Below, one piece after another: positions 1 to 9,700 of a stretch of 64,000 nt of DNA. The stretch is taken from positions 1 to 64,000 of the forward strand of contig JABLYX010000013.1 in NCBI GenBank assembly GCA_018265615.1. Direction: 5' to 3'. Position numbers and translations under genes: made by a program. The notes beneath the pieces were generated by a model. The model ran no database searches and was not told the DNA's origin. It saw nothing but the letters and a program-made list of their open reading frames with translations. Source of the DNA: Lentisphaeria bacterium (GTDB taxonomy: Bacteria > Verrucomicrobiota > Lentisphaeria > Victivallales > Victivallaceae). How positions within the stretch are numbered: position 1 is the stretch's first letter; the number at the start of each line of letters is the position of its first letter.

Positions 1-435
1 CGCGAGCAGTGGAACCGTCCGCAACGCGAGTTTCCCTATATACAGGAATATTCCACCTCGGTGCAGTATCGCGATCCGAACAAAAGCGATAAGACCATCA
101 GCCGTGAAATCGTGCGCCAGCGCATCGTTCCGGGCTTCTGCATGGGCTCCGTCGAATCCCGCGGCTGCGACAAAGTCGCGCAGCACCCGCACCCGATGCT
201 GGACCAGTTCTTCTTCAGCTTCCCCGAAAACGACATCGACGTGCTGATCGACGATTTCAGAGTGCGCATGAAAGGCGACACGCTGCTGCATATTCCGCTC
301 GGCTCCAACCACGGGGCGGAGGTTTGCGGAGAAAACCGCATGCACTATATCTGGATCGATTTCTTCCTCGAACAAGCCGGGCTCGACCGCCTGGACAGCA
401 GTCACAGGCCTACCGGCCGAATGCGGAGCTTCTGA
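1..435 (+). CDS. Cupin-like protein, C-terminal part (5' end outside window)
   Basis: The frame is open from base 1 to a TGA at 435, so this is the last 144 codons of a gene that begins before the window. The segment HPHPMLDQFFFSF followed by a run ending HIPLGSNHGAEV looks like the two conserved strands of a cupin barrel, with histidines placed to bind a metal. No catalytic function can be assigned. It converges on the sensor kinase at 457, and a strong hairpin lies between them. Family call moderate; specific role unknown. Confidence 0.6.
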   Translation, partial: REQWNRPQREFPYIQEYSTSVQYRDPNKSDKTISREIVRQRIVPGFCMGSVESRGCDKVAQHPHPMLDQFFFSFPENDIDVLIDDFRVRMKGDTLLHIPLGSNHGAEVCGENRMHYIWIDFFLEQAGLDRLDSSHRPTGRMRSF

Positions 436-441
436 CCCGCC

Positions 442-472
442 GCCCGCTTCCGCGCATCAGGCGCGGACGGGC
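442..472. terminator. Hairpin between convergent genes
   Basis: GCCCG and CCGCGC pair with GCGCGG and CGGGC around an ATCAG loop. There is no T-run on either side, so it is not a classical intrinsic terminator. It overlaps the last codons of the minus-strand kinase and lies just after the plus-strand stop, so it could separate or stabilise the two converging transcripts. Confidence 0.4.
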
Positions 473-3400
473 AGGATCCGTCTCACGCTTTCAACCGTAA
501 CCGGCTTGGAGAGGACGCCGTCGAACAGCGTCATATCGAAATTCTCCCGGTTCTCGACGTCGGCGGTGACGGCGATGATCCGCATCTCCGGGCACCGCCC
601 GGACTCCCGGACCCGCCGGGCGAGCTCCTCGCCGCTCATGCCCGGCATCCACAAATCGGTGAACAGAAAATCGAACGTCCGCCGTTCGAGCACCGCCAGC
701 GCATCGAAACCGTTGTCGACGGTCACTGCCTCGATTCCCAGCCGGTGCAGCATCGCGGCCATCACCTTCAGGTTCATCTGCACGTCGTCGGCCAGGAGAA
801 CCGACACGGAGGCGACCTCCGTCTCCCCCGCCGCCTCCCGGGCGGCGGCAGGACCGGCGGCGCGGTAACGGAGGTCACGGATGGTCACGGTGAACACCGA
901 TCCCCGGCCCGGTTCGCTGGCCAGCTCAATCGACCCGTTCATCTTGCGCAGCATCCGGTCAACGATGACCAGCCCGAGTCCGGTGCCGTTGTTCGCCGCG
1001 TGCGTGCCCCGCAGGGCAGCCGACTGCACGAACGGCTGGAACAGCAGCTTCCGGTCCGCCTCCGAAATACCGATCCCGGTGTCGGCCACACGGAAAATCA
1101 GCGTTCCGGTGTCAGCCGTCTCCCGGCAAAACTCCACAATGATGTCGATTCCGCCTTTTTCGGTGAACTTGACCGCGTTCCCCACCAGGTTGAACAGGAT
1201 CTGCCGGACACGCAGCGTATCGAGATCAATTCTCGGCAGCTCCGGCGGCATCGAATCCCTCAGGTACAGCCCGCGCTCGCCGCTCTTCTGCCGGAAGATC
1301 GACTCGACCTCATGCACCAGGGCCGCGAAATCGGTCTCCACCGGCGAGAACACCATCTGGTCGGCCTCGAGCTTGGAGAGGTCGAGGACATCGTTGATCA
1401 ACGCCAGCAGGGCGTTGCCGGCGCTCGAAATCGCCGCGAGGTAATCCTGCTGGACAGCAGCGGGCAGTGCCCCGTCCTTCAGCAGCTCCGAAAAGCCGAT
1501 CACCGCATTCAGCGGCGTACGGATTTCATGGCTCATCGACGCGAGAAAGAAGCTCTTGGCGCGATCGGCGGCCTGCGCCTGCGCCACCGCCTCCTTCAGG
1601 TGCTCGGCCGCGCGTTCCCGGAGCAGCAGCAGCTCGATCATATGCGCGGCCGAACGCAGGAATTTCAGGTCCAGCTCGCTGAATGCGTTCGCCCTGCATT
1701 TCTCGTACACCAGCCCGAGCTCTCCCCACAGAACGCCGTCCAGATAAATGCCGACAATGAAAATCGAGCGGACGCCGCGTTCGCGGCACAGCTCCCTCAC
1801 CGCCGACAGCCGCTCCAGCTGCTCCGGCCGGCTGAGGTCATCCAGAAGCACCGGCTGCCGGTCCAGCAGCAGCCGCGAGCCGGCCGTGTTCCGGTCGAAC
1901 GGCAGCCCGGACCGGCCGAGCAGGAACGGAGCGCACTCCGGGGCGGCGCACTCCGCCAAAGTGTCGGCCGCACCGCATTCAGTTTCCGTCCGCAGAATAT
2001 AGCAATGCGTTACCCGCATATGGGAGACGATGGTCTCGAGAAGAACCCGGATGGCCTGCTGCATGTCTGACGCCTCGAAAAACGCCTCGAGACAGTGGTT
2101 CAATACCCGCTGGTTTTCAATCAACAGCGTCTGTTCGGTGATGTCCTGAAGCACACCGATGATTTTCGGATTCTGCGGCTCAGAACGGTCCAGGCTGGCT
2201 TTCATGCGGTAATAGCGCGTGGCGCCGAAGAAATCCGTCCGGAATTCCACCACCGCCTCCCGCAGCGCCTTGCTCCGCACCTCCCGGTATGTCCGGATCA
2301 ATCCCGGCACGTCCTCCCGGCGGACCCACCGCCGGGGCGACATGAATTTGCCGTTTCTCCCGGGCCACAGCTCCGCCAGCAGGTTCGAGCCGGTCAGCAG
2401 ATTCTGCCCGATTTCGAAACCGAAGGCCGCGGATCGGGTCAGCTCGGACGCATATTCCAGGCTGGTCCGGGCCCGCGCAAGGCGGTCGCTGTTCTCATAT
2501 TCGGCCGTCACGTCCCGGAAAATCAGGATCGCGCCGATGATCTCCCCTGCCCCGTCATGGATCGGCGCGGCGCAGTCGGCAATATGACAATGCGTCCCGT
2601 CCCGCGTGATCAGATCGGTATGGTCGGCCGGCTCGACGGTTCCACCGGTCTGCAGCGCCTGCCGCAGCGGGGACGGAACCGGCATGCCGCTGCGGAAGCT
2701 TTCGATGCGGAAAATCTCCTCATGCCGCTTTCCCCGCGCATCCGCCAGGCTCCAGCCGGTCAGGCGCTCGGCCACGGAATTCAGCAGTGTGACATTGCCG
2801 TCCCGGTCGGTCACGAGCACAGCGTCGCCGATCGACTGCAGCGTCAGACGGAACCGCTCCGCCTGATTCCACGCTTCCTCGCGCGCCTCCTGCAATTCGG
2901 AGGTGTCCTGCGAAACCCACACCACGCACTCCCTGTGAAAAAACGAATGCGGAAGCTTCGTGATCCGGCCGGTGCGCCAGGAATCATCCTCCCTGAAATT
3001 CACGGTCTGAGGTTCTCCGCTGTCCAGCGCGGCGGAGATGCTCTCCCGCATGAGTTCGCGCAGCTTCGGATCCCCGATGTCCTCAAGAGTGGAAAACGCC
3101 GGCGCGCGGACCCGGTCATCGACACCGGAATGCAGCAGAATCTGACCCGAGCGGTCAACGACAAAATAACGCATCGGCAGCCGGGCGACGAGCCGGGCGA
3201 GCCGGTAGCCCCTGCGCCGCGCGAGAAGCAGAGCGGACAATCCGAAAATGACCAGCAGCAGCACCGTCGCGAGCGCCGTCAACGACTTGACGGGATTGAC
3301 GGAGATCCAGCCCCAGAGGGAGAACACCTGCGGCCGCCGCGCATTGAAGTCGGCCAGAACCGCATCGACCTCCGTCTGCGGCAGGCTCCCGACGGCCTTG

Positions 3401-4806
3401 GTTATGATCGAAACCAGCAGCGGATCCGCCCCATAGCGGATCCCCGCCGAATAGCTTGTGGTCATACCCGGCACGAGTTCGAAGGTCAGGTCGCTGCCGG
3501 AATCGCGGAGGAGCGCCGTCTCCGCCGTCAGCGCGTTGATGTAGCCGGCATCCTGCCGGCCCTCCCGGACCGCGCCGATCACCTCCTGAATCGTGTTGTA
3601 TGTGACGATCTCCGCCTTCGGCCGTCCGTACCGCCGCAGCCCGGCCATGACGTGGGACTCCCCTACCACAGCGACGCTTTTCGGCTCTCCTGTGAAGCTC
3701 TTCAGCCGGATGCGCGAAACTGCGGAGTAGAAATACGGCGAAGTCAGGTGAAATCCGCGCTTCTCCGCATTGGAGTAATCGTACCAGGCGTCGAAAAGCA
3801 GCTCGGTCCTGCCGGAAAAGACCTCCCGGACATACTCCTCGCGGGAAGAGAGCTTCTGCAGCCGGATATCGAGACCGGTCCGTTCGACGATGCGCTTTGC
3901 AATATCGACCAGAATGCCGTGAAATTCCCCGTCCCGGTATTCTGCAAACGGCGGACGGTCCGGGTTCAGCAGGGCGTGGAACACCCGCTTTTCCGCACGC
4001 GCCTGCTCGATGAAGCGCCGCTCCTCCACGGAATAGGGAATCCCGTTCAAGTCGGGCGCGTAATAGCGCCCCATGAGCTCGTCCGCCAGCAGCGGAGCGT
4101 CGAGCGCCAGCTGTTCCAGCGCCGCATTGATTTTCTCAAGCAGAGCGGTATTGTCCGCCCTGACCATGACGTAAAAGGGCTGCGGCGCAAACCGTTCGTA
4201 GATCCATTCGTTCCGGGGCCGGCGCAGGCTGCTTGAGAGCAGGGCGTCGACTTCGCCGTTCTGAAGCGCCTGCCCCATGGTTTCTATGTCTTCGAAATAG
4301 ACCGGCGTGAAGGTGAATCCTTTCCGGGCGGCGAATGCGGCGAACGCGTCATTCCAGTTCTTGTACCTCAGCATACCGACGCGCATGCCGCTCCAGCTGC
4401 CGTAATCGCCGGTGAGAAACCGGGTACACCCCGCTTTGACGGTCAGCGAACTGTACGACGTACCGACCGGACGGCTGGAATAAGCGAATTTCGCCATGCG
4501 TTCCGGAGTCTTCACCGCGCCGGAAACAAGGTCGATCGCGCCGCTTTCGAGCAGCTTTACCATGTCGTCCCAGCTCCTGTCGTAGCCGACATATTCGTAA
4601 TGCCATCCGGTATAGGAGGAGAGCCGCTGCAGGAACTCATATCCGTAACCGGATTTTTCCCCCGCGCTGTTGATCTCATGATATCCCGGAAAAGCAAAAA
4701 ATCCGGCCCGGATCCTGGCGTCTTCATCCGGGGCCGCCGCACTCAGACGGAAAAGCGCCCCGCACCCCGCCGCCAATAATAACCCTAAAAGCAAAATGCG
4801 TTTCAT
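457..4806 (-). CDS. Hybrid sensor histidine kinase with two SBP_bac_3-type sensor domains
   Basis: About 1449 aa, inner-membrane two-component sensor. Order: signal peptide; two periplasmic solute-binding-like domains (about 30-255 and 265-500); a membrane helix near 510-530; PAS domains (one with the FRLTLQSIGDAVLVTD core); a GAF-like domain; HisKA with MSHEIRTPLN (His about 1093); HATPase with NAVKF, DTGIGIS and GTGLGL; and a C-terminal receiver with phospho-acceptor Asp about 1384 in FTDLWMPGM. The amino-acid-type binding domains suggest a small periplasmic ligand. I chose ATG 4806, which has TGAGG upstream and leads straight into the signal peptide; a GTG at 4842 would add 12 residues. 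There is no DNA-binding output, so a partner regulator must lie elsewhere. It is paralogous to the kinase at 19279. Confidence 0.9.
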   Translation of the reverse strand: MKRILLLGLLLAAGCGALFRLSAAAPDEDARIRAGFFAFPGYHEINSAGEKSGYGYEFLQRLSSYTGWHYEYVGYDRSWDDMVKLLESGAIDLVSGAVKTPERMAKFAYSSRPVGTSYSSLTVKAGCTRFLTGDYGSWSGMRVGMLRYKNWNDAFAAFAARKGFTFTPVYFEDIETMGQALQNGEVDALLSSSLRRPRNEWIYERFAPQPFYVMVRADNTALLEKINAALEQLALDAPLLADELMGRYYAPDLNGIPYSVEERRFIEQARAEKRVFHALLNPDRPPFAEYRDGEFHGILVDIAKRIVERTGLDIRLQKLSSREEYVREVFSGRTELLFDAWYDYSNAEKRGFHLTSPYFYSAVSRIRLKSFTGEPKSVAVVGESHVMAGLRRYGRPKAEIVTYNTIQEVIGAVREGRQDAGYINALTAETALLRDSGSDLTFELVPGMTTSYSAGIRYGADPLLVSIITKAVGSLPQTEVDAVLADFNARRPQVFSLWGWISVNPVKSLTALATVLLLVIFGLSALLLARRRGYRLARLVARLPMRYFVVDRSGQILLHSGVDDRVRAPAFSTLEDIGDPKLRELMRESISAALDSGEPQTVNFREDDSWRTGRITKLPHSFFHRECVVWVSQDTSELQEAREEAWNQAERFRLTLQSIGDAVLVTDRDGNVTLLNSVAERLTGWSLADARGKRHEEIFRIESFRSGMPVPSPLRQALQTGGTVEPADHTDLITRDGTHCHIADCAAPIHDGAGEIIGAILIFRDVTAEYENSDRLARARTSLEYASELTRSAAFGFEIGQNLLTGSNLLAELWPGRNGKFMSPRRWVRREDVPGLIRTYREVRSKALREAVVEFRTDFFGATRYYRMKASLDRSEPQNPKIIGVLQDITEQTLLIENQRVLNHCLEAFFEASDMQQAIRVLLETIVSHMRVTHCYILRTETECGAADTLAECAAPECAPFLLGRSGLPFDRNTAGSRLLLDRQPVLLDDLSRPEQLERLSAVRELCRERGVRSIFIVGIYLDGVLWGELGLVYEKCRANAFSELDLKFLRSAAHMIELLLLRERAAEHLKEAVAQAQAADRAKSFFLASMSHEIRTPLNAVIGFSELLKDGALPAAVQQDYLAAISSAGNALLALINDVLDLSKLEADQMVFSPVETDFAALVHEVESIFRQKSGERGLYLRDSMPPELPRIDLDTLRVRQILFNLVGNAVKFTEKGGIDIIVEFCRETADTGTLIFRVADTGIGISEADRKLLFQPFVQSAALRGTHAANNGTGLGLVIVDRMLRKMNGSIELASEPGRGSVFTVTIRDLRYRAAGPAAAREAAGETEVASVSVLLADDVQMNLKVMAAMLHRLGIEAVTVDNGFDALAVLERRTFDFLFTDLWMPGMSGEELARRVRESGRCPEMRIIAVTADVENRENFDMTLFDGVLSKPVTVESVRRILPVRA

Positions 4807-4847
4807 ATATGGCGCAGCCTCAGACTGATTATGGATATTCACGCCCG

Positions 4848-4869
4848 TCTTAACGAATGGCGGTTAAGA
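4848..4869. promoter_or_regulatory. Inverted repeat upstream of the sensor kinase
   Basis: TCTTAAC and GTTAAGA form a perfect 7-bp inverted repeat around 8 nt. On the minus strand it overlaps TATCTT, the likely -10 of the kinase gene, which has no recognisable -35. This is a plausible operator or activator site; which protein binds is unknown. Confidence 0.35.
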
Positions 4870-4953
4870 TAGCACTGAATTGCCGTTTTTCCATCCCGGA
4901 ACGCCGCTTTCTGCACGACGCCCCGCTTTTTCGGACTTTTTTCGTTCCGTCTA

Positions 4954-5005
4954 TTGACATCGGTGCGGATATCGGGTATAATTAATGTACCGAAGATGTA
5001 CCGAT
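4954..5005 (+). promoter_or_regulatory. Consensus promoter with repeated operator motif for the GntR-type regulator
   Basis: TTGACA (4954-4959), a 17-nt spacer and TATAAT (4977-4982) match the sigma-70 consensus exactly. ATGTACCGA occurs twice just downstream, at 4985 and 4996, 11 bp apart (one helical turn). The spacer holds ATCGGT at 4959-4964, the reverse complement of the ACCGAT at 5000-5005. The repeats cover the start region, so the regulator at 5023 probably represses itself and the operon behind it. Confidence 0.7.
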
Positions 5006-5022
5006 AAAAATGGAAACACCGT

Positions 5023-6042
5023 ATGGCGAAAGAAAAAAACGCAGTGATGTCGGAAGTGACGCGGGTCCGGCTTCACATCATGGAGATCATCTACCGCAAT
5101 AGCACAAAGTCCGTGATGATTCCGTCGGTGCGCACACTCGCAGCCGGGTTCGGCATCGCGCGGAGCACCGTGCAGCTCGCGCTGGAAGAGCTTTCACGGC
5201 AGGGGTATGTGATCGGGAAACCGGGTATCGGAACCTTCACGAATCCGCAGAAGGGGTTCTCGCTGCTCGCCGATGCGCCGCCGCTGATCGGCATGAAGGT
5301 CGGCACAGGGGACTACTTCTACTACGGCAGTCTCACCTGGAACCTGATGGCGCACACCGGAATCTCCGTCACCGACCGCGGCTGGAACCTGCGCCAGATG
5401 AACTGCGCCACTCCGACGGCGGAGGAGCTTCTGGCGGAACTCCGGGATTTCCGGTTCGACGGGCTCCTCTGCATCCAGGTGCCGGACAAACTGCTTGCCG
5501 CGGCGGCAGCGAAGATCCCGCTGGTCAATATCGGGCGTTTAACGGAGGAAGTCAGCTGCGTCCACTTCCGCTACAAACCGGCGCTCCGTGAACTCTGCGC
5601 CCTGCTGGACGGCGAAAAACGCAGGCGGCTCCTCTCCATCCTGCCTGCGGCCGTCTCCGGGCGTTCGCAGACGATCCATGCCGGAATCCGGAAATACGCT
5701 CCGGAATCGGAGCTCCGGATCATCGATCCGCAAAGCCCGTCCGCTTCCGCCGCCCTCGAAGAGGCGTTGCGAAACGATCCGCCGGATGCGCTCCTGCTGC
5801 TCGGTCAGCAGAGCCCGCTCGTCTCCAGGCTCATGCGGCAATACGGAATCACCCCGCAGGCCATGCTGCCGGTCGCGACGCAGGATGTCAGCGAACGGAT
5901 GGATTTTCCCGGCGTCCACTTCCGGGAACCGCTCCGCGAAGGAGCGGAAGCGGGCGTGGAACTCCTGCAGCAGCGCCTCTGCGGCGGAAATACGGATATT
6001 GTCCGGAAAGCACTCGACGTTCAACTGATCGGCCCCCACTAA
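5023..6042 (+). CDS. GntR-type winged-helix regulator with LacI-like ligand domain
   Basis: 339 aa. Residues about 10-75 are a GntR-type winged helix (IPSVRTLAAGFGIARSTVQ, then EELSRQGYVIGKPGIGTF). The rest resembles a LacI-type periplasmic-binding fold that would sense a sugar. It stands first in a likely operon with the pseudopilin at 6055, the secreted protein at 6788 and the GH36-like enzyme at 10323, and it is probably their local regulator, acting through the ATGTACCGA repeats. A similar protein lies at 42899. The family is clear; the ligand is unknown. Confidence 0.85.
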   Translation: MAKEKNAVMSEVTRVRLHIMEIIYRNSTKSVMIPSVRTLAAGFGIARSTVQLALEELSRQGYVIGKPGIGTFTNPQKGFSLLADAPPLIGMKVGTGDYFYYGSLTWNLMAHTGISVTDRGWNLRQMNCATPTAEELLAELRDFRFDGLLCIQVPDKLLAAAAAKIPLVNIGRLTEEVSCVHFRYKPALRELCALLDGEKRRRLLSILPAAVSGRSQTIHAGIRKYAPESELRIIDPQSPSASAALEEALRNDPPDALLLLGQQSPLVSRLMRQYGITPQAMLPVATQDVSERMDFPGVHFREPLREGAEAGVELLQQRLCGGNTDIVRKALDVQLIGPH

Positions 6043-6054
6043 GGAGAAATGCAA

Positions 6055-6786
6055 ATGGAAAAGAAGACATTTCAACCATTCACACTGATCGAACTTCTGG
6101 TCGTGATTGCGATCATCGCGATCCTCGCCGGCATGCTGCTGCCGGCCCTGAACGCCGCCCGCGAGAAGGGGCGGCGCGCAACCTGCGTCGGCAACCTCAA
6201 ACAGATCGGCGGCGGAATGCACTTCTATGCGAACGACTTCAGCTCCGTGCTGCCGGCGGTGTTCCACACGACCGGATCGGACCTCGGGCTGAGCTTCGAC
6301 GACTTTCTCGGTGCGGGCGGGTATGACGGCCGCATCCCGATGCCGTGGGCGCAGCAGATCAAAAACCGGCTGAGAACCGGCGACGGGGAGGAAAAGTACG
6401 CTTCGCGCATCTACATCTGCGAGAGCGGCATGGCCTCGACCGGCTGCGGAGCGTTCACCGGAGTGTACGGTTCGGCAAAGGATTGCCTGCTGCGCTCTTA
6501 TGCCTGTAACCGCATATCGACCTCGGAACCGATGGATGCGTTCCGCCATCTCTCCAAGTTCAAACGTACCTCGAACTTCATCCTCGCGGCCGACCGCAGC
6601 GCGGCCGGAAACGTCATGGGCAGCGCGAGCTGTGCCGACATCTGTCCGCAGCGGATCACCTCGGGACTCGGGCTCCTCAATTATCAGGTTCATCAGGGCC
6701 GGGCGAACCATCTGCTGCTCGACGGCCATGTGGAGACGCTCAGCTACGACCAGACCGTCGTGCGCGACATGTGGGTGATCCAGTAA
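6055..6786 (+). CDS. Prepilin-like protein (pseudopilin) 1
   Basis: 243 aa. The N-terminus is a type IV pilin/type II secretion class III signal: short basic leader, then FTLIELLVVIAIIAILAGML with Glu at mature position 5. The residue before Phe is Pro instead of the usual Gly. The body is a small globular domain ending in an H...LLLDGHV motif typical of PVC prepilin-like proteins. AAGGAG at 6041-6046 is 8 nt from ATG 6055 but only 2 nt from ATG 6049, so I chose 6055. It begins right after the regulator stop and ends 1 nt before the next gene. Likely membrane-anchored and exposed at or beyond the inner membrane; specific role unknown. Confidence 0.85.
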   Translation: MEKKTFQPFTLIELLVVIAIIAILAGMLLPALNAAREKGRRATCVGNLKQIGGGMHFYANDFSSVLPAVFHTTGSDLGLSFDDFLGAGGYDGRIPMPWAQQIKNRLRTGDGEEKYASRIYICESGMASTGCGAFTGVYGSAKDCLLRSYACNRISTSEPMDAFRHLSKFKRTSNFILAADRSAAGNVMGSASCADICPQRITSGLGLLNYQVHQGRANHLLLDGHVETLSYDQTVVRDMWVIQ

Positions 6787-6787
6787 G

Positions 6788-9700
6788 ATGAGGAAACACG
6801 CACTTATCCTCGCCGTACTGTTCTGCTTCGCACCGTTTCTCCGGGGCGCCGGGCTGAGCATTCAGGATTACAGGGCCGGCGATGAACTGAAACCCGGCCT
6901 TGTCATGGAAAGCGGCGGCTTCCGCCTGAAAACCTCCGTCCGGCAGGGGAAGATCTCCGCAGCGTTCCGCCATTCCGCCGCGGCGCAGCTGAAGCTTTAT
7001 TTCACCCTCGCGGGAAATGCCGCCAACCGGCAGGCGAAGCTGCGCCCCGTGATCTTCTTCCGCAGGGGAGCGGAGGAACGCAGCGCATCCGCTCCGGCGC
7101 TTCCGCTGAACCGGCCGGAAGAGGCGGAATACGCGCTCGGACTCGACGCCGACTTCGGGCTCAGCGACGCGCTCTACGATTTCTGCCGGCTCGAACTTGT
7201 CATCGAGAATCCGGAATGCGGCGAGGTCGAATTCCTCTTCCGCCGCGCCGGAATCGCAGAGCCGGGAGAATCGGGTGCGGCGGCGCGGCCCGTGGTCCTC
7301 TCCTCTCCCCGTGTGCCGGAAAAGCTGCCGGAGACCGGGCTTCCTCCGGTCAGGATTCACTTTCACTGGGACAACGACGACCTCGACCCGAAACCGCTGC
7401 ACGGTGATGTCCGCTACCGGGACCGCCCCCAGGAGAATGTCGGCTTTTCCGCGCTGCTGCTCGAACACACCGACGGTCTTTTCCACGAGGTCCCGACCGC
7501 GGCGGAAGCCGATGTGATCGTCACGGGCAGCCCGGTCGCGACCGGACGGGGCGCGGAATTCGCCGCCGCCGTGAGAACCGGAAAAAAGCTGCTGGTCTAC
7601 GGTCAGAACTTCGACCCGGAGCTCGAACCGCTCCTGCCGCTGAAGCTTGTAAAACGCCCGTCCGAGGGACTGCCGGAGCGGCAGCCGGTCCGGTTCGCCG
7701 ACTCCGCGCTCTTTCAGGGGAAAACGGCGGCGGCGCTGCGGTTCCCGCGCTACTTCGACACGACGCTCCGGCGCGGCGAAGTGCTCGCATCGTTTCCTGA
7801 TGGTTCACCTTTCATCGCGCGCAGCGGCAACGTGATTCAATTCGCCTGCGGGCCGGGGAACGCGCTGCTGCCGGGAGCACTCTTTTACGACCGCCTCCTG
7901 CTTCGCGCCGCCCTCCCCTCGCCGGAGTACGCCGCAAAACTCGAAGAGCTCGAAGCAGGCGAAATAAAGCGCCGGGAAGCGGCGGAAAAAGCGCGCCTTG
8001 CCGCCGCCGGAGTTCCGCCGGGCTTCCGGAGCGGAAGCTCCCTCGAAAATTTCGGGCGCTTCGGCTGGCGCGCCGCCGCCCATCTGCAGGTGGAGTCGAT
8101 CGGCGGCGACCTGACCGTTTCGAACGGCGGCAGGCGCTATTCGTTTGCGGACGGCGACCGCGAAATCCGCGTGACCCGCGCCGACTGGTGCGGCAAGGAG
8201 TACCTCATCTCCGGGAAGCACGGAGAGCGGCGGATGATTTTTTCACTGCTGTCACCGCTGATCCTGCACCGGTTCCGGCAGGATACGGTTCCGTTCACGG
8301 TAACCGGCAACGCCGAATTCGCGGCCTGCCGGACGAGCAGCGGCGTTTGCATCCGGCCGCTGGAAAAGGAGGGCCTGCTCTACGACCGCCGCCGGGACGG
8401 CGCGTGGAGCGCTCCGTACCTCCTGCTGTTCCGCCAGAAAGAGGACGCGCCGCTGCTGCTGGTCTTCAGCTCGAATCCGGAGAAGATCAGCCTCCGGCGC
8501 GAGGGAAATCGCTGCTTCTTCACCGTGTACTCCGACAGGAAGGAGCTCGACATCTCCGTGGGCTGGCTCCACGGCCGCAAACAGATCACGCTCACTCCCG
8601 AAGCGGACAAGCTTCCGCTCGCGCAGATCGAAACGCTGCTCGGCTTCGCCCGGAACTTTCCAACCGGCTGCGACGAATTCTTCCGCATCGACCGCGGCAG
8701 GCGGCAGATCGAATTCATCCACCGGATGCGTTACCTGAAGCTCCGTTCGGAGTGGAAACTGCCGGAGGAACAATACGCTCTCCTGCCGCCGATGATCGCG
8801 TCGGCCGCCGGCGAGGGATTCGCGGCGCTCCCGGAAGCGACCGTCGATTTCGGCATCGAAACCGTCTACGGGCCGATGCGGGGAATCAGGGGAAGCTCCT
8901 CCGTCCGCTTCCTGCTGCCGATGGCCCCGGAGGAGGATCTGATCCCTCCCGGCGTCACCGATCCGGTACTGTACAAAAGCGCGAACGACTACTTTCTGGA
9001 CGGCTCGCGCTGGTCGGCCCGCCGAATCCCGGCCGAAGCGTGGACGCCGGAGAATCCGACCCCGTATCCCGACGTTCGCAACATCGACTTCTTCGCCTGG
9101 AATTTCGGGCTCGGGACCGCGCTGCAGGGAGCGCTTTTCCTCACGCCCGAAAACCGGGCCGTCCTGGAAAAACGCGCACGGCAGCGTTTTCTCGAACCGC
9201 TGGAACTCTTCCAGTACAAATACTTCGCACGCCATCGCGAGGAGCCGTTCTCGCGCCTGCGCTACCCGCTGCTGTTCAACTCCGCCTATCCCAACGGCAC
9301 GAACTTCGCGCCGGGAACGGGTTCAACCATCAACTACGGCGACTGCAACGAAGCGTGCGCCGTCGCCGCCTGGACCGGCCAGCAGCTCGCGGACCGCTTC
9401 GGACAGGCCGACGCCATCCGCGCGAACTGGCCGTATTTCCGTTACATGATGCGCCACCAGAAATGCATCAACGACTACGCGTACCTCGCCGGAAGCTGCC
9501 GCGAGAGCGGCGTCGGCTCGTGGGTGGACATGCTGAACGCCGAAATGTGCGGCGAAATCGCATATGCGCGGCTGGCGGAGCTGGCCGGAGACGAACGGGA
9601 GCGCGACCTCGCGCTCTGCCGGGCCGCGAAAAAAGCGGTGCCGACCCTGCTGCGCTTCCGCTTCCGCAAATACCTCGGCGGAACGCGGCAGGATTTCCAG

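Noticed and set aside
745..4236. Long plus-strand open frames (for example 745-2070 and 2095-4236)
   Set aside because: Antisense to the sensor kinase, no domains, composition explained by GC-rich codon use on the other strand.
5539..6861. 440-codon minus-strand frame
   Set aside because: Lies opposite the regulator and pseudopilin 1, which have clear domains and ribosome sites.
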